DNA of 64,000 nt from Bermanella sp040371755. Lineage in GTDB: Bacteria > Pseudomonadota > Gammaproteobacteria > Pseudomonadales > Oceanobacteraceae. Below the pieces are notes generated by a model. The model saw only the letters and a list, made by a program, of their open reading frames with translations. It was not told where the DNA came from and searched no databases. Where the stretch lies: positions 124,001 to 188,000 of the forward strand of contig NZ_BAABWE010000002.1 of the NCBI RefSeq assembly GCF_040371755.1. Direction: 5' to 3'. A program made the translations under genes and the position numbers. Positions 1 through 8,587 of this stretch are shown piece by piece (the stretch's first letter is position 1; each line of letters opens with the position of its first letter).

Positions 1-537
1 AGCGAACTAGATCAAACCAGTAAAGAAGATTTACAGCTAATTCATCAACAAGTACATATTTGCCAACAGAAATTAAAACGCCTAAGCCAGCCTAGTAAAT
101 TAGATATGAGCGAACCTCAAAGTGCCATGTCGTTTTTACACGACACCACACAACAATGGTTATTGCTTCAACCAAAAGCCCAGTTTGTATGGCGACAACC
201 ATTTGAGCAATACAGCCAAGGACCACAAGTGCAATACCCACTGGTATTGATGCAAGCCATTATTAACTTACTAGACAACGCAAACAATGCATCCAAAAAA
301 GCCATAGAGCTACACGTCACATGGGAGAAAAATCACTGGCAACTGACCATACAAGATTATGGCAAAGGTATAAATAAAGACTTTATCATGCCTAAACAGC
401 CAATGGACTCTGACCATGGCCTAGGCATAGGTTTACTACTTAGCCACAGCAGTGTGTTACGCTTAGGTGGTAACATCGCTCTAGAAAACAACCAGCAAGG
501 TTGTCTCACCTGCATCACGGTGCCCTATCATGTCTGA
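1..537 (+). CDS. prrB: Sensor histidine kinase, PrrB/RegB/RoxS family (5' end outside window)
   Basis: The frame is open from base 1, so only the last 178 residues are present. They contain the end of the dimerisation region and a complete GHKL ATPase domain, with an N box (NLLDNANNAS), a G1 box (DYGKGI) and a G2 box (GLGIGL). This family senses the redox state of the respiratory chain and phosphorylates a short Fis-type regulator. The call rests mainly on the next gene, whose start overlaps this stop by 8 nt, implying translational coupling. The membrane sensor part lies upstream of the window. Confidence 0.85.
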   Translation, partial: SELDQTSKEDLQLIHQQVHICQQKLKRLSQPSKLDMSEPQSAMSFLHDTTQQWLLLQPKAQFVWRQPFEQYSQGPQVQYPLVLMQAIINLLDNANNASKKAIELHVTWEKNHWQLTIQDYGKGINKDFIMPKQPMDSDHGLGIGLLLSHSSVLRLGGNIALENNQQGCLTCITVPYHV

Positions 538-1087
538 AACATTACAACCTAGTTTTTTAGTTATAGATGATGACACCTCATTACTGCGAATTTTAGGCCG
601 TGGCTTAACCAACCGAGGCTTCACCGTATTAAGTGCTGAAAACCCAACACAAGCCTTAGCCCTTTGCAAAGAACATCAACCGGAGTTTGTCTCATTAGAT
701 TTAAAATTAGAACACGAAAGCGGCCTGCATTTAATTAAACAGCTAAAGCAGTTATCTCCAAACTGTAAAATAGTCATGCTCACCAGCTACGCCAGCATCG
801 CCACCGCTGTGGACGCCATAAAACTAGGGGCACATCAATATTTATGCAAACCAGTGGACATTGATGAACTACTAAATGGATTTGACTATTCACCAGTGGA
901 TGACTCAGAAAGCGCCAATATCACTCAATTATCTGAAAAACCCACTTCGGTCAAACGCTTAGAATGGGAAAAAATACAACAAACCTTACAAGCCCATGAT
1001 GGCAATGTATCAGCCACAGCACGAGCACTTGGCATGCATAGACGCACATTGCAAAGGAAGTTACAAAAACACCCTGTGAAGCACTAG
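530..1087 (+). CDS. prrA: Response regulator, PrrA/RegA/ActR family
   Basis: 185 residues, the normal size for this family. The receiver domain spans about residues 9-120, with the acidic pocket at D13-D15, phosphoacceptor D57 and conserved K107. A short linker leads to a Fis-type helix-turn-helix at about 145-182 (ATARALGMHRRTLQRKLQK). The AVDAIKLGA stretch before the lysine is typical of RegA-type regulators, which control respiratory and redox genes. It is encoded with the preceding kinase (8-nt overlap). A single-domain Fis-type output without an AAA module separates it from NtrC-type regulators. Confidence 0.9.
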   Translation: MSETLQPSFLVIDDDTSLLRILGRGLTNRGFTVLSAENPTQALALCKEHQPEFVSLDLKLEHESGLHLIKQLKQLSPNCKIVMLTSYASIATAVDAIKLGAHQYLCKPVDIDELLNGFDYSPVDDSESANITQLSEKPTSVKRLEWEKIQQTLQAHDGNVSATARALGMHRRTLQRKLQKHPVKH

Positions 1088-1255
1088 TGCACCTAACAAT
1101 AGACATACAACAAACAGATATAATATTGAAAATTAAATAAACATTATGGAATAACAACATTTAAAAATCGGTCTAAACTTCAAATATTACGACAGGGTTA
1201 AGAGTCAATCTTATCTAAAAACTCAACAATTCAATTTCAATCCTCTGGAGATATC

Positions 1256-1663
1256 ATGAAGAATTTTGGCGCATTACTAATCACTCTTTTCATAATCCCC
1301 TTCAGTTTAACCGCAGTCGCTGAAGCACCGCTTACCGTCGAAGGGGCGAAAACCATTAATGCGGCAGAAGCTAAGGGCTTATTTGACAGTGGCGCTCTAT
1401 TCATTGACCCAAGACGAGACTCCGATTATGCAGCTGGCCGTATTCCAGATGCCGTTCATTTAAACTCCAAGTCAGTTTTAAGCGAAGACACACTAGCAGC
1501 TGAAGCAAAAAAAGATGAAGCCATTGTGTTTTACTGCAACGGGCCTAAATGCAAGCGTTCTGCTGTTTCCTCAGAGAAAGCGGTTTCATGGGGATACACT
1601 CAAATCTATTACTTTCGAGATGGCTTCCCTGCATGGAAAGAAGCCGGTTATCCGGTTGAATAA
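1256..1663 (+). CDS. Periplasmic rhodanese-domain protein
   Basis: 135 residues with a signal peptide at about 1-22, ending at AVAEA. A single rhodanese domain follows, with the active-site loop CNGPKCKRS; that CNGPKC loop is typical of small exported rhodaneses associated with c-type cytochromes and oxyanion metabolism. Predicted role: persulfide or sulfur-atom transfer in the periplasm; the substrate is unknown. A GGAG Shine-Dalgarno sequence lies 8 nt before the ATG. It precedes a chemoreceptor gene by 26 nt and may be co-transcribed with it. Confidence 0.85.
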   Translation: MKNFGALLITLFIIPFSLTAVAEAPLTVEGAKTINAAEAKGLFDSGALFIDPRRDSDYAAGRIPDAVHLNSKSVLSEDTLAAEAKKDEAIVFYCNGPKCKRSAVSSEKAVSWGYTQIYYFRDGFPAWKEAGYPVE

Positions 1664-1689
1664 TCCATAGAATATCAAGGAGGATAATA

Positions 1690-3558
1690 GTGAACCTAAG
1701 GGAGAAGATTGTTGCGCTGACTGTAGCCTCTATTTCCGTAGTTGCTATCACCTTAATAGGTGCAGGCCTGCTCATTCAAATGACAGCTTCAGAGCGATTT
1801 GAGACAGCCACCATTGATGCTAAAGCGCAACTATGGGAAAAAATTAGTGAAATTCACCTAGATGCAATGGAAGCAGATACCGCCAGCTTAATGCGTGACC
1901 GTGAAATTAAATCATCACTTAAAAAAGGGAATTACCAAAAATTAACTGAGTCCGCTGCAACCTCCTTCAAACGACTCAGTACATCAGGCGTATTAACACG
2001 ACTTATTATCACCAATAAAAACTCAGAGGTTGTATTCTCTGAGCCTAGCGTTATTAATAAAAACCAATCTAACCCTCTTGTCGCTATGGCCATTAAAGAT
2101 GGGAGTATCGTTAAGGGGTTATCACATAGCTATGATAACACCCCTGTTCTACAGGTTGTTTTTCCAATATCTACACGGGGAAAGGTCATAGGCACAGGTA
2201 TATTTGAAAAGTCCTTAGATGCTGCCATTTCTGAATTTAATCAAACAGACAAATCACATGTTTCAATATTAAATACCAAAGGTGATCAAGTTATCTCGAC
2301 AGACAATGCATTTTTTTCAAGCATGAGTACTGACATGCCGGAAAATAAGAGCAACCAATATGAAAAAATATCCCTCGAAGATAAAGTATATGCGGCATCA
2401 ACCATTAGTTTAAAAAGCAAAACAGGCCAATTAGAGGGGTACTTACTCGTCGTTAAAGACTTCACTGATAGCTACACAGAACAAGACAACATCTTCATTA
2501 TTGCCAGTATTTTCTCTTTTTTAGTCGTCACTTCGATTGTATTTTCTTACAGTTTATACATTAAAAAAGCGTTTAATCCCCTCAGTGAAGCCATAACAAG
2601 CCTAAAAAGTATTGCCAATGGTGATCTCACCACTGAAATCGTACAAAGTAAAAATAATGATGAAGTCGGAAACTTATTATCTAACATGAGCCTAATGACT
2701 GAAGGGCTTCGTAACGTGATAAGTAAAGTTGGAAATATGGCTCAAACCATTGAGTTATCTACCAGAGCAATGGAAAACATATCCAACACAACTAATCAAA
2801 GAGCCACTAAACAACTTGATGAATCCTCACAGGTTACTAAATCCATTGAATCCATGAATGCGATTGTACAAAATGTTGAATCTATTTCTGAAAATAATGC
2901 GTCTTCAACCTCATCAGCAAATAAAGAAGCCGCACATACAAACAGCATTGTTAACCAAACAAAAGACTCTATAGAAGGGGTTGCCAGTAAAATCACCCGA
3001 GCCTCTGCCATTGTTTCTAAACTGGGTGAATCAATCGATAAAATTGGGTCAGTAATTGAAGAAATCAGCGGAATTTCTGAACAAACAAACCTTTTAGCAT
3101 TAAATGCTGCGATTGAAGCTGCACGAGCAGGTGAACAAGGTAGAGGGTTTGCCGTTGTGGCTGACGAGGTTAGAAACCTTGCGCAGCGTACTCAAAAATC
3201 AACCGCTGACATCAATAATATGATTGGAGCTCTACAAGAAGGTGCAAGGGATTCAGTACAATGCATGCAAGAGAGCATTGAAGATGTAACTCAGTCTGTT
3301 GATCGCTCCCAAATTGCATCAGATGGAATCAGCAGTACCTCTGACTCTATTAATAATATAGAAAGAATGAATATTGAAATTGTAACAGCAATAGAAGAAC
3401 AAATTACTGTATTTAATAACATTCGTGAAAGTGTCAATCAAATCTCTGAACTCTCTGAAAATACAGCGTTAAGCTCTGAGCAAACCAGTATCTATAGTGG
3501 GGAATTACGCCTACAAGCAGAAGAAATGAAAAAGATTGTTAATCATTTTAAAATTTGA
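1690..3558 (+). CDS. Methyl-accepting chemotaxis protein, Cache-type sensor
   Basis: 622 residues, starting at GTG behind a strong AAGGAGG site. Membrane helix 1 spans about residues 8-30; a periplasmic region at 32-267 has a double-Cache-like pattern; membrane helix 2 spans about 268-291. HAMP follows, then the cytoplasmic signalling domain. The hairpin tip (ISEQTNLLALNAAIEAARAG, near residue 460) is fully conserved, so it should couple to CheA/CheW. The ligand cannot be read from sequence; Cache sensors usually bind small carboxylates or amino acids. There is no C-terminal NWETF-type pentapeptide for CheR/CheB. Reading 'Cache' for the sensor is inference from layout. Confidence 0.93.
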   Translation: MNLREKIVALTVASISVVAITLIGAGLLIQMTASERFETATIDAKAQLWEKISEIHLDAMEADTASLMRDREIKSSLKKGNYQKLTESAATSFKRLSTSGVLTRLIITNKNSEVVFSEPSVINKNQSNPLVAMAIKDGSIVKGLSHSYDNTPVLQVVFPISTRGKVIGTGIFEKSLDAAISEFNQTDKSHVSILNTKGDQVISTDNAFFSSMSTDMPENKSNQYEKISLEDKVYAASTISLKSKTGQLEGYLLVVKDFTDSYTEQDNIFIIASIFSFLVVTSIVFSYSLYIKKAFNPLSEAITSLKSIANGDLTTEIVQSKNNDEVGNLLSNMSLMTEGLRNVISKVGNMAQTIELSTRAMENISNTTNQRATKQLDESSQVTKSIESMNAIVQNVESISENNASSTSSANKEAAHTNSIVNQTKDSIEGVASKITRASAIVSKLGESIDKIGSVIEEISGISEQTNLLALNAAIEAARAGEQGRGFAVVADEVRNLAQRTQKSTADINNMIGALQEGARDSVQCMQESIEDVTQSVDRSQIASDGISSTSDSINNIERMNIEIVTAIEEQITVFNNIRESVNQISELSENTALSSEQTSIYSGELRLQAEEMKKIVNHFKI

Positions 3559-3713
3559 TTAAACAATTTTGAATAGCACCCAAAAGATTTTTAAATTAAG
3601 GGCGTAATCCAATCGCTCTTAACAAAATAATACACTATATTAACTACCAAAAAACGCCACATTATCGGGGCTAGATCTCAGTAAGACTAACAACGTTAAT
3701 TAGGCTAATTTTA

Positions 3714-4139
3714 TTAGGAAAATATACCAATAATTGCACCAATCATAATAAGTTCAACAACGCTATGCGCTGAATTTATCAATGTTAATTTTAAAGGTAC
3801 ACGTGCAAATCCATTGTAATAGCCTAGTGATGTGACTGTAAACACAGTTGCAATTATTGCCCCAAAAAATGCCCCGTTTAGAACACCAGAAATACCTATT
3901 ACTAAAATAAGAAAAGCCGTAACCATGGTTTTTATTAACCCTGAAAATAAAGATATAGCAAAAGCTCCGCCCAGACCTTCGGTATTATCGGCTTCTGCTT
4001 TGGTGAGGCTTAAAGCATTTGCCCATGCTTCACCAAAAACGGCCCAATGGTACCAGACAAAGCCAAGCACATAGCTTGCAACCGTTGCAGTTGCTATTGC
4101 TATGTAATTTAAGTTTTGTAATTCTGCGATAAAATTCAT
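3714..4139 (-). CDS. DUF1761 family membrane protein
   Basis: 141 residues from the ATG at 4139, chosen because AGGA lies 6 nt upstream; a longer 160-residue frame has no such site. Four hydrophobic helices are visible, the first containing YVLGFVWYHWAVFGEAW, which is the DUF1761 hallmark. Function unknown. It is the last gene of a leftward cluster (regulator, nitroreductase, exporter, acetyltransferase, this gene), about 80 nt after the acetyltransferase. Confidence 0.8.
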   Translation of the reverse strand: MNFIAELQNLNYIAIATATVASYVLGFVWYHWAVFGEAWANALSLTKAEADNTEGLGGAFAISLFSGLIKTMVTAFLILVIGISGVLNGAFFGAIIATVFTVTSLGYYNGFARVPLKLTLINSAHSVVELIMIGAIIGIFS

Positions 4140-4218
4140 ACATATTCCTATCTTAATTCTGCGTGATCTGACGTTCGCTTCATTGGCAAAGCCCAATGCT
4201 GATTATTACCCCCCCCTA

Positions 4219-5001
4219 TTACACCCTGCAATAATTTTTGATAATAAATTGTTCGGTAAACCCCAAACTCTCGTACAATGGTTGACCCAACTGAGATGCC
4301 TGTAAAACAAGATATTTTGCCTGCCACTGTTTACAAGCCTCAATAATATGTAGCATGAAGCACCTAGCAATACCCTGACCTTGAAAAGCTTGTTTAACTC
4401 CGACTTGATGAATGCCGATAATATCGTGAGTTTTATATAAAAGTGCTGCCGCCACAGCCTGACCATCTTGCCAGCCTAAGTACATCTGTATGTCTCTATC
4501 ATTAATCAGGTTTTCAATAACAAAGGGATCGATAGCGTAAGCAAAAGCTTCACTCCCAATATCAACCCACTCTTTAATATTTTCAGGTGAATGTACTGGT
4601 AGCACCTGAAACCCGGGGCGTGCAAGATCTGAGCATACAGCGGTGCCCTTCAACTCCAAGTACATGGCAGTTTGCTCAAAAGTACAGCTCCATTTTTTTT
4701 CTAACAGCAGCTTCTCAATAAGCTGCGGTTCAATAATCCCTGTTCCCCTACGCTCCTTTTCACTACCAACAAACCATACAGGTAAAACAGTGGATTCAGG
4801 TATATTATCAAGCCATGTAGTATTACTGAAATGACCTGACATCATAAAGCTTGCATCGTTCTTGTTTATATCGAACCAACAGCGGTGAGGCCAATGCTTA
4901 TTGATATGCCCCTTTGATGACTCATTTCCAGCAATGGACTTTGAACCATACTTTTTCCATAGACCTGTTAGATTAACGAGATTCGCTTCATCAATATGCA
5001 T
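4219..5001 (-). CDS. GNAT family N-acetyltransferase
   Basis: 260 residues from the ATG at 5001, preceded by GGGAG at 7-nt spacing. The C-terminal half carries the acetyl-CoA motif A, VGVKQAFQGQGIARCFML, and a final LYESLGF segment typical of GNAT enzymes. The N-terminal half (about 130 residues) is divergent and may determine substrate. The start overlaps the preceding exporter gene by 11 nt, so translation is probably coupled. Acceptor substrate unknown; pairing with a small-molecule exporter suggests modification of a metabolite or toxic compound. Confidence 0.85.
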   Translation of the reverse strand: MHIDEANLVNLTGLWKKYGSKSIAGNESSKGHINKHWPHRCWFDINKNDASFMMSGHFSNTTWLDNIPESTVLPVWFVGSEKERRGTGIIEPQLIEKLLLEKKWSCTFEQTAMYLELKGTAVCSDLARPGFQVLPVHSPENIKEWVDIGSEAFAYAIDPFVIENLINDRDIQMYLGWQDGQAVAAALLYKTHDIIGIHQVGVKQAFQGQGIARCFMLHIIEACKQWQAKYLVLQASQLGQPLYESLGFTEQFIIKNYCRV

Positions 5002-5449
5002 TGTCGGGCTCCCAATTAAGTAATAATACACCGACTATAAGTGAAACAGTGCCAGACAATTTGATAAAATCAATCGACTTCACCGGCAGGTTAAACCAAC
5101 CAAAATGGCTAGCAATAACAGCAATAAGAATTTGCCCAGATAAAGCATAAGACATCATCGAAGCGACACCCATCTTAGGGATCAGATAATAAAACATACC
5201 CACTCCAAAGGCACTTAAGGCTCCGCCAGAAAACCACAAATACAAAGGCACCGACCTAATATCAACTATTTGCGGGTACTTCTTTGTCGATAGCATCACA
5301 GCAGATATTGTAAATATACAACTGAATAAAAAGGCAATACTAGTTCCCAACATGGAGCTTTTTAGCAACACCCCCAGCTGTGCGTTCATTGTGGCTTGAA
5401 TCGCAATGGCCGCACCCGCGACCAACGCAAGCAAGGGTAAATAGCTCAC
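4991..5449 (-). CDS. YdcZ/DUF606-type DMT superfamily transporter
   Basis: 152 residues with five predicted membrane helices, the size and pattern of the DUF606 (YdcZ) half-size drug/metabolite transporters. The N-terminus (ALVAGAAIAIQATMNAQLG) is characteristic. Such proteins work as dimers in the inner membrane. One nt separates it from the nitroreductase upstream, and its end overlaps the acetyltransferase, so all three form one transcription unit. Substrate unknown. Confidence 0.85.
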   Translation of the reverse strand: MSYLPLLALVAGAAIAIQATMNAQLGVLLKSSMLGTSIAFLFSCIFTISAVMLSTKKYPQIVDIRSVPLYLWFSGGALSAFGVGMFYYLIPKMGVASMMSYALSGQILIAVIASHFGWFNLPVKSIDFIKLSGTVSLIVGVLLLNWEPDNAY

Positions 5450-5450
5450 C

Positions 5451-6077
5451 TTAAATCTCCATAACTATTTCATCATAATCAAATCGCACCTTAGGGCTGT
5501 ATGCTTGCATATCCTCGCTGTGGCGACGACCAATAGGGCATATCACCGAAGTTGTAAGACCATGTTCGTCCAACCCTAATACTTCATCGTAGCCAGCACT
5601 ATCGATACCCGTCATAGGGCAACTATCAATTTTCATGACGGCGGCACAGGTTAATAGATTGCCTAGGGCTATATACGCCTGTTGATGCGCCCATACCTGT
5701 CGTTGTTCTGGTGTTTTAGCTGCCAGAGCCGACTTCATATGTTCTGAGAAATTAATAAGTTCACTATGGGGCTTATTGGTAATTTTCGCGTATTTATCAA
5801 TGTAGTTATCCACCGTTGTATCGCCTATTTGAGTTTGTGCGGCAAACACAATCAAATGTGAGCTTTGGGCAATTTTGTCCTGTCCGTAAGAATGCAGCAG
5901 TAATTTCTCACGAACCGCTTTAGATTCCACCACAATAATTTTATAAGGTTGCAGCCCATAGGACGATGGGCTCAGGCGCACCGCATTAAGTAAGCCTTTT
6001 AATTCCGCCGAGGTAATTTTCTCATCCGAGAATTGTCTCACGGCATAACGCCAATTGAGTGCATCTAATACATTCAT
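5451..6077 (-). CDS. NAD(P)H-dependent nitroreductase family oxidoreductase
   Basis: 208 residues, close to NfsB/YfkO-type FMN nitroreductases (about 210-220). The N-terminal R-Q-F segment and SPSSYGLQPYKIIVVES form the phosphate- and FMN-binding region; ICPIGRR near the C-terminus is the second FMN contact. Likely cytosolic dimer reducing nitro- or quinone-type compounds. It is first after the Crp-type regulator and shares an operon with an exporter and an acetyltransferase, which together look like a detoxification set (inference). Confidence 0.88.
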   Translation of the reverse strand: MNVLDALNWRYAVRQFSDEKITSAELKGLLNAVRLSPSSYGLQPYKIIVVESKAVREKLLLHSYGQDKIAQSSHLIVFAAQTQIGDTTVDNYIDKYAKITNKPHSELINFSEHMKSALAAKTPEQRQVWAHQQAYIALGNLLTCAAVMKIDSCPMTGIDSAGYDEVLGLDEHGLTTSVICPIGRRHSEDMQAYSPKVRFDYDEIVMEI

Positions 6078-6185
6078 CTATTCTATCCAAATTTTATGAG
6101 TGACTGGCCAAACCCATTGCAGGCCAACGCATAGAAGCCAGAATATAGAGACACACCAAAGAAAACATTTACATAGGTTGATAAG

Positions 6186-6791
6186 TTACAAATTCTTTCG
6201 AATACGGCTTAATTGGGTGGGGGTAATACCAAGGTGTGAGGCGATATGGTACTGGGGCAAGCGATCCACAAGGCTTGGATGCTGTTTAATAAAGCGTAAA
6301 TACCGCGCTGTTGCGTCATCTTGTACAATTTCGATTTCACGAGCGTCTTTTGCTAATAGCCAATTCTTTTCTAGGTAATAAATTTGAAATAGCTTCAAGT
6401 CATTTCTTTCAATCATCAATTTTCTATAGGCCGAAAAATCTATCTCAATAATGAGAGTATCTTCTATTGCCTCAAAAGCATGAGTCGTTGGGGTTGAAGT
6501 TAACAACGCCGTCATTGCACCCGGAAACGTTCCCTCATTGAAAAATATTTTATTGTACTCATTACCTTTTTCATCGCAGACAAAACAGCGCATTAGCCCC
6601 TGAAAAACATAGGCATAAGAATGAGGGACTTCACCAGAACCATAGAGAATGGAATGCTTTGTTAGTGAGCGAAATTTTGATATCCCCACAAATGCTCGCC
6701 AAGTTTCATCGCTGATGGGCGAATATGACTCTAGAGATTCTCTCAATGCAAAAAAAGCGTTCTCATCATCGTGCAATGTCATGGCCTCCAT
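6186..6791 (-). CDS. Crp/Fnr-family transcriptional regulator
   Basis: About 201 residues from the ATG at 6791. Alternatives are an upstream GTG at 6821 and an ATG at 6782, which has GGAGG unusually close. The N-terminal half has the cyclic-nucleotide-binding beta-roll fold; the C-terminal HTH includes IASHLGITPTQLSRIRK. The arginine-serine pair that contacts cAMP is not obvious, so the effector may differ or be absent. It lies 108 nt upstream of the nitroreductase on the same strand and probably regulates that cluster. Confidence 0.82.
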   Translation of the reverse strand: MEAMTLHDDENAFFALRESLESYSPISDETWRAFVGISKFRSLTKHSILYGSGEVPHSYAYVFQGLMRCFVCDEKGNEYNKIFFNEGTFPGAMTALLTSTPTTHAFEAIEDTLIIEIDFSAYRKLMIERNDLKLFQIYYLEKNWLLAKDAREIEIVQDDATARYLRFIKQHPSLVDRLPQYHIASHLGITPTQLSRIRKNL

Positions 6792-6935
6792 TATTTTGTT
6801 TAACACCCTAGATACTAACACCTAAAAACAACCTTGAGTGTTGATATATAGCCCAAAACCAGAACAAGCTATAAGCAAGCAAGTACTAGACCTCCATAGT
6901 TGGGTAGCTGGCTCCGGCTAGTGGCATAAAGACAA

Positions 6936-7109
6936 CTACCGCAGAAGTAACCCTGATATATCTGTAGCCGCTTCATCCATAAAAACATTGTAAATGTGGT
7001 TCGGCTCGTTTGCTATTTGATGGTTAAAATTAACAAAGAGCGGTACTCCTACCACTAGTGCGAACGCTGCTATGCAAGGCGTTGGAATCATTAAACGAAA
7101 TTCGAACAT
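6936..7109 (-). CDS. Possible small membrane protein (57 aa)
   Basis: An ATG at 7109 opens a 57-codon frame ending at TAG. It has a short basic start and one hydrophobic segment at about residues 8-28 (MIPTPCIAAFALVVGVPLFV), then a polar tail. GTGAG lies about 5 nt upstream. This is the only coding candidate seen in the 580-bp stretch 6792-7374, which is otherwise AT-rich and featureless to me. No family recognised; it could be a chance frame. Confidence 0.35.
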   Translation of the reverse strand: MFEFRLMIPTPCIAAFALVVGVPLFVNFNHQIANEPNHIYNVFMDEAATDISGLLLR

Positions 7110-7374
7110 CCAAACTCACTATCTACTTGGAAGCATAACAATTTTAATCGTAAGCATGCGTTTTTTTAAGAAATTAAACTTAATGCATTCTGAAAAATTT
7201 GAATAAATTACAATGAGCGCCTTTTTAAAATTTTTTGAGCATAGTAGGCCTACTCACCTTAATAAACTAAATCTACTGTTAAACTATATTGCATTTTTAC
7301 TGCGTGATTTTCAATGTATTAACACAATACTACTGTATTGAAGCTACACTTAAGAACCATCGAAGCCAAACCAT

Positions 7375-7572
7375 CTACTTTTTTCTTAACTGAGTTACCA
7401 CTTCACCCCCTATGCCCCAGTTGTCCGTATTCACTTCATCAATCACCACCACGGTAGTGGCTGGGTTCTTATTAAGTACATCTACCAATAATTGTGTCGC
7501 GCCTTTTATTAACGCGGCTTTTTGCTCTTTGGTGACTTGCTCGTCGGTGATTTTAATATTTACATATGGCAT
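7375..7572 (-). CDS. 4-oxalocrotonate tautomerase family protein
   Basis: 65 residues, the exact size of the 4-OT subfamily. After removal of Met1, the catalytic Pro is N-terminal (PYVNIKITDEQ). AAGGAAA precedes the ATG. These hexameric enzymes ketonise unsaturated oxo-acids. The gene lies 11 nt downstream of an EamA-type transporter on the same strand, so both are likely one unit under the divergent LysR. True substrate unknown. Confidence 0.88.
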   Translation of the reverse strand: MPYVNIKITDEQVTKEQKAALIKGATQLLVDVLNKNPATTVVVIDEVNTDNWGIGGEVVTQLRKK

Positions 7573-7583
7573 GGAATTTCCTT

Positions 7584-8489
7584 TTATTTCATTGTGGATT
7601 TATAAAATAAATTTTCAATCAAACGGGAATGGGTTAACCAAGCACCAAAGGCCACTAAAATCAAACCGGATATCAATGAGGCCGTAACAGGTTCGTCAAA
7701 TACAAACAGTGCAGCAATTCCTGCAATCAATGGCACCAACGCCATAAGTGCCCCCATGTTTGCCGCGCCAATGATTTTAATGGCTCGTACCAACAGTAAT
7801 AATTGAACAATGGTGGCTAATAATCCTTGGTAAAGCATTTGCGTTAAAATGTCAGGCAACACGTTCAGCGACATGTTTTTGGGGGCAAATAAAATGTACC
7901 AAGGTAGGTACATTATGCAGGTTAATATGGCGAGACTAATGGTGGCTTGCCATGGGGTGATCCCCCAGTGGTTAATTAATACTGAAAACACACACCAAAA
8001 TACCGCCCCTATTAAAAAATAAATATCCCCTTGTAGTATGAGCTCATTAATTTGTGTAGCCGCCCATTGCTCTAAAAATAAAGCCGCAATACCCAACGTA
8101 ATCACGCTTACACCCAGTGTTTTTTGTAATGTAAAGTGTGCTTGTCCCAATACTATAGCCATGACAAACATAAACAATGGCATAGAACCCGGCAGTAGCA
8201 GCGCCCCATGGGAAGCTGGCGCTAATTGAAAGCCATGAAATGTAAACATGGCATATCCGATGCCGCCCACCAGTGCCAATAGCCAATACTTTAACTGAAA
8301 AAGCGCAAAACGCTGTTTAAACCACCACACGGGTAATAATATAAATGTGCAAGTTGCGTAACGCAGGGCGATCACATCATAGTGGTTTAACTCGCTTATG
8401 CCTCCCAGACGCGATACCAATATAAAACCCGACCATATCAAAACAGCGCCCATGGCAAATAAGTATCCCTTTGTGAGGCTTGTATTCAT
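7584..8489 (-). CDS. EamA/RhaT-family DMT transporter
   Basis: 301 residues from the ATG at 8489; the longer frame to 8537 adds a basic non-homologous-looking extension that overlaps the operator region. Ten hydrophobic helices in two EamA repeats are visible (first starts GYLFAMGAVLIWSGFILVSR). Inner-membrane exporter of metabolites or drugs, substrate unknown. It is divergent from a LysR gene and followed by a tautomerase. Confidence 0.87.
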   Translation of the reverse strand: MNTSLTKGYLFAMGAVLIWSGFILVSRLGGISELNHYDVIALRYATCTFILLPVWWFKQRFALFQLKYWLLALVGGIGYAMFTFHGFQLAPASHGALLLPGSMPLFMFVMAIVLGQAHFTLQKTLGVSVITLGIAALFLEQWAATQINELILQGDIYFLIGAVFWCVFSVLINHWGITPWQATISLAILTCIMYLPWYILFAPKNMSLNVLPDILTQMLYQGLLATIVQLLLLVRAIKIIGAANMGALMALVPLIAGIAALFVFDEPVTASLISGLILVAFGAWLTHSRLIENLFYKSTMK

Positions 8490-8535
8490 AAACGGTCTCT
8501 TTGCTTGATTTTTAATGAGTGTAGCGCTAAATTTC

Positions 8536-8572
8536 ATTCATAAATAATGAATAAATAAGAATTAGTTATTCT
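8536..8572. promoter_or_regulatory. Candidate LysR operator between divergent genes
   Basis: Two inverted repeats sit side by side: ATTCAT-5 nt-ATGAAT (8536-8552), which contains a T-N11-A LysR box, and AGAAT-5 nt-ATTCT (8558-8572). They lie between the transporter start (8489) and the LysR start (8588), where an autoregulating LysR activator would bind. Inference from position and symmetry. Confidence 0.55.
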
Positions 8573-8587
8573 CAATAAGTGAATCCT

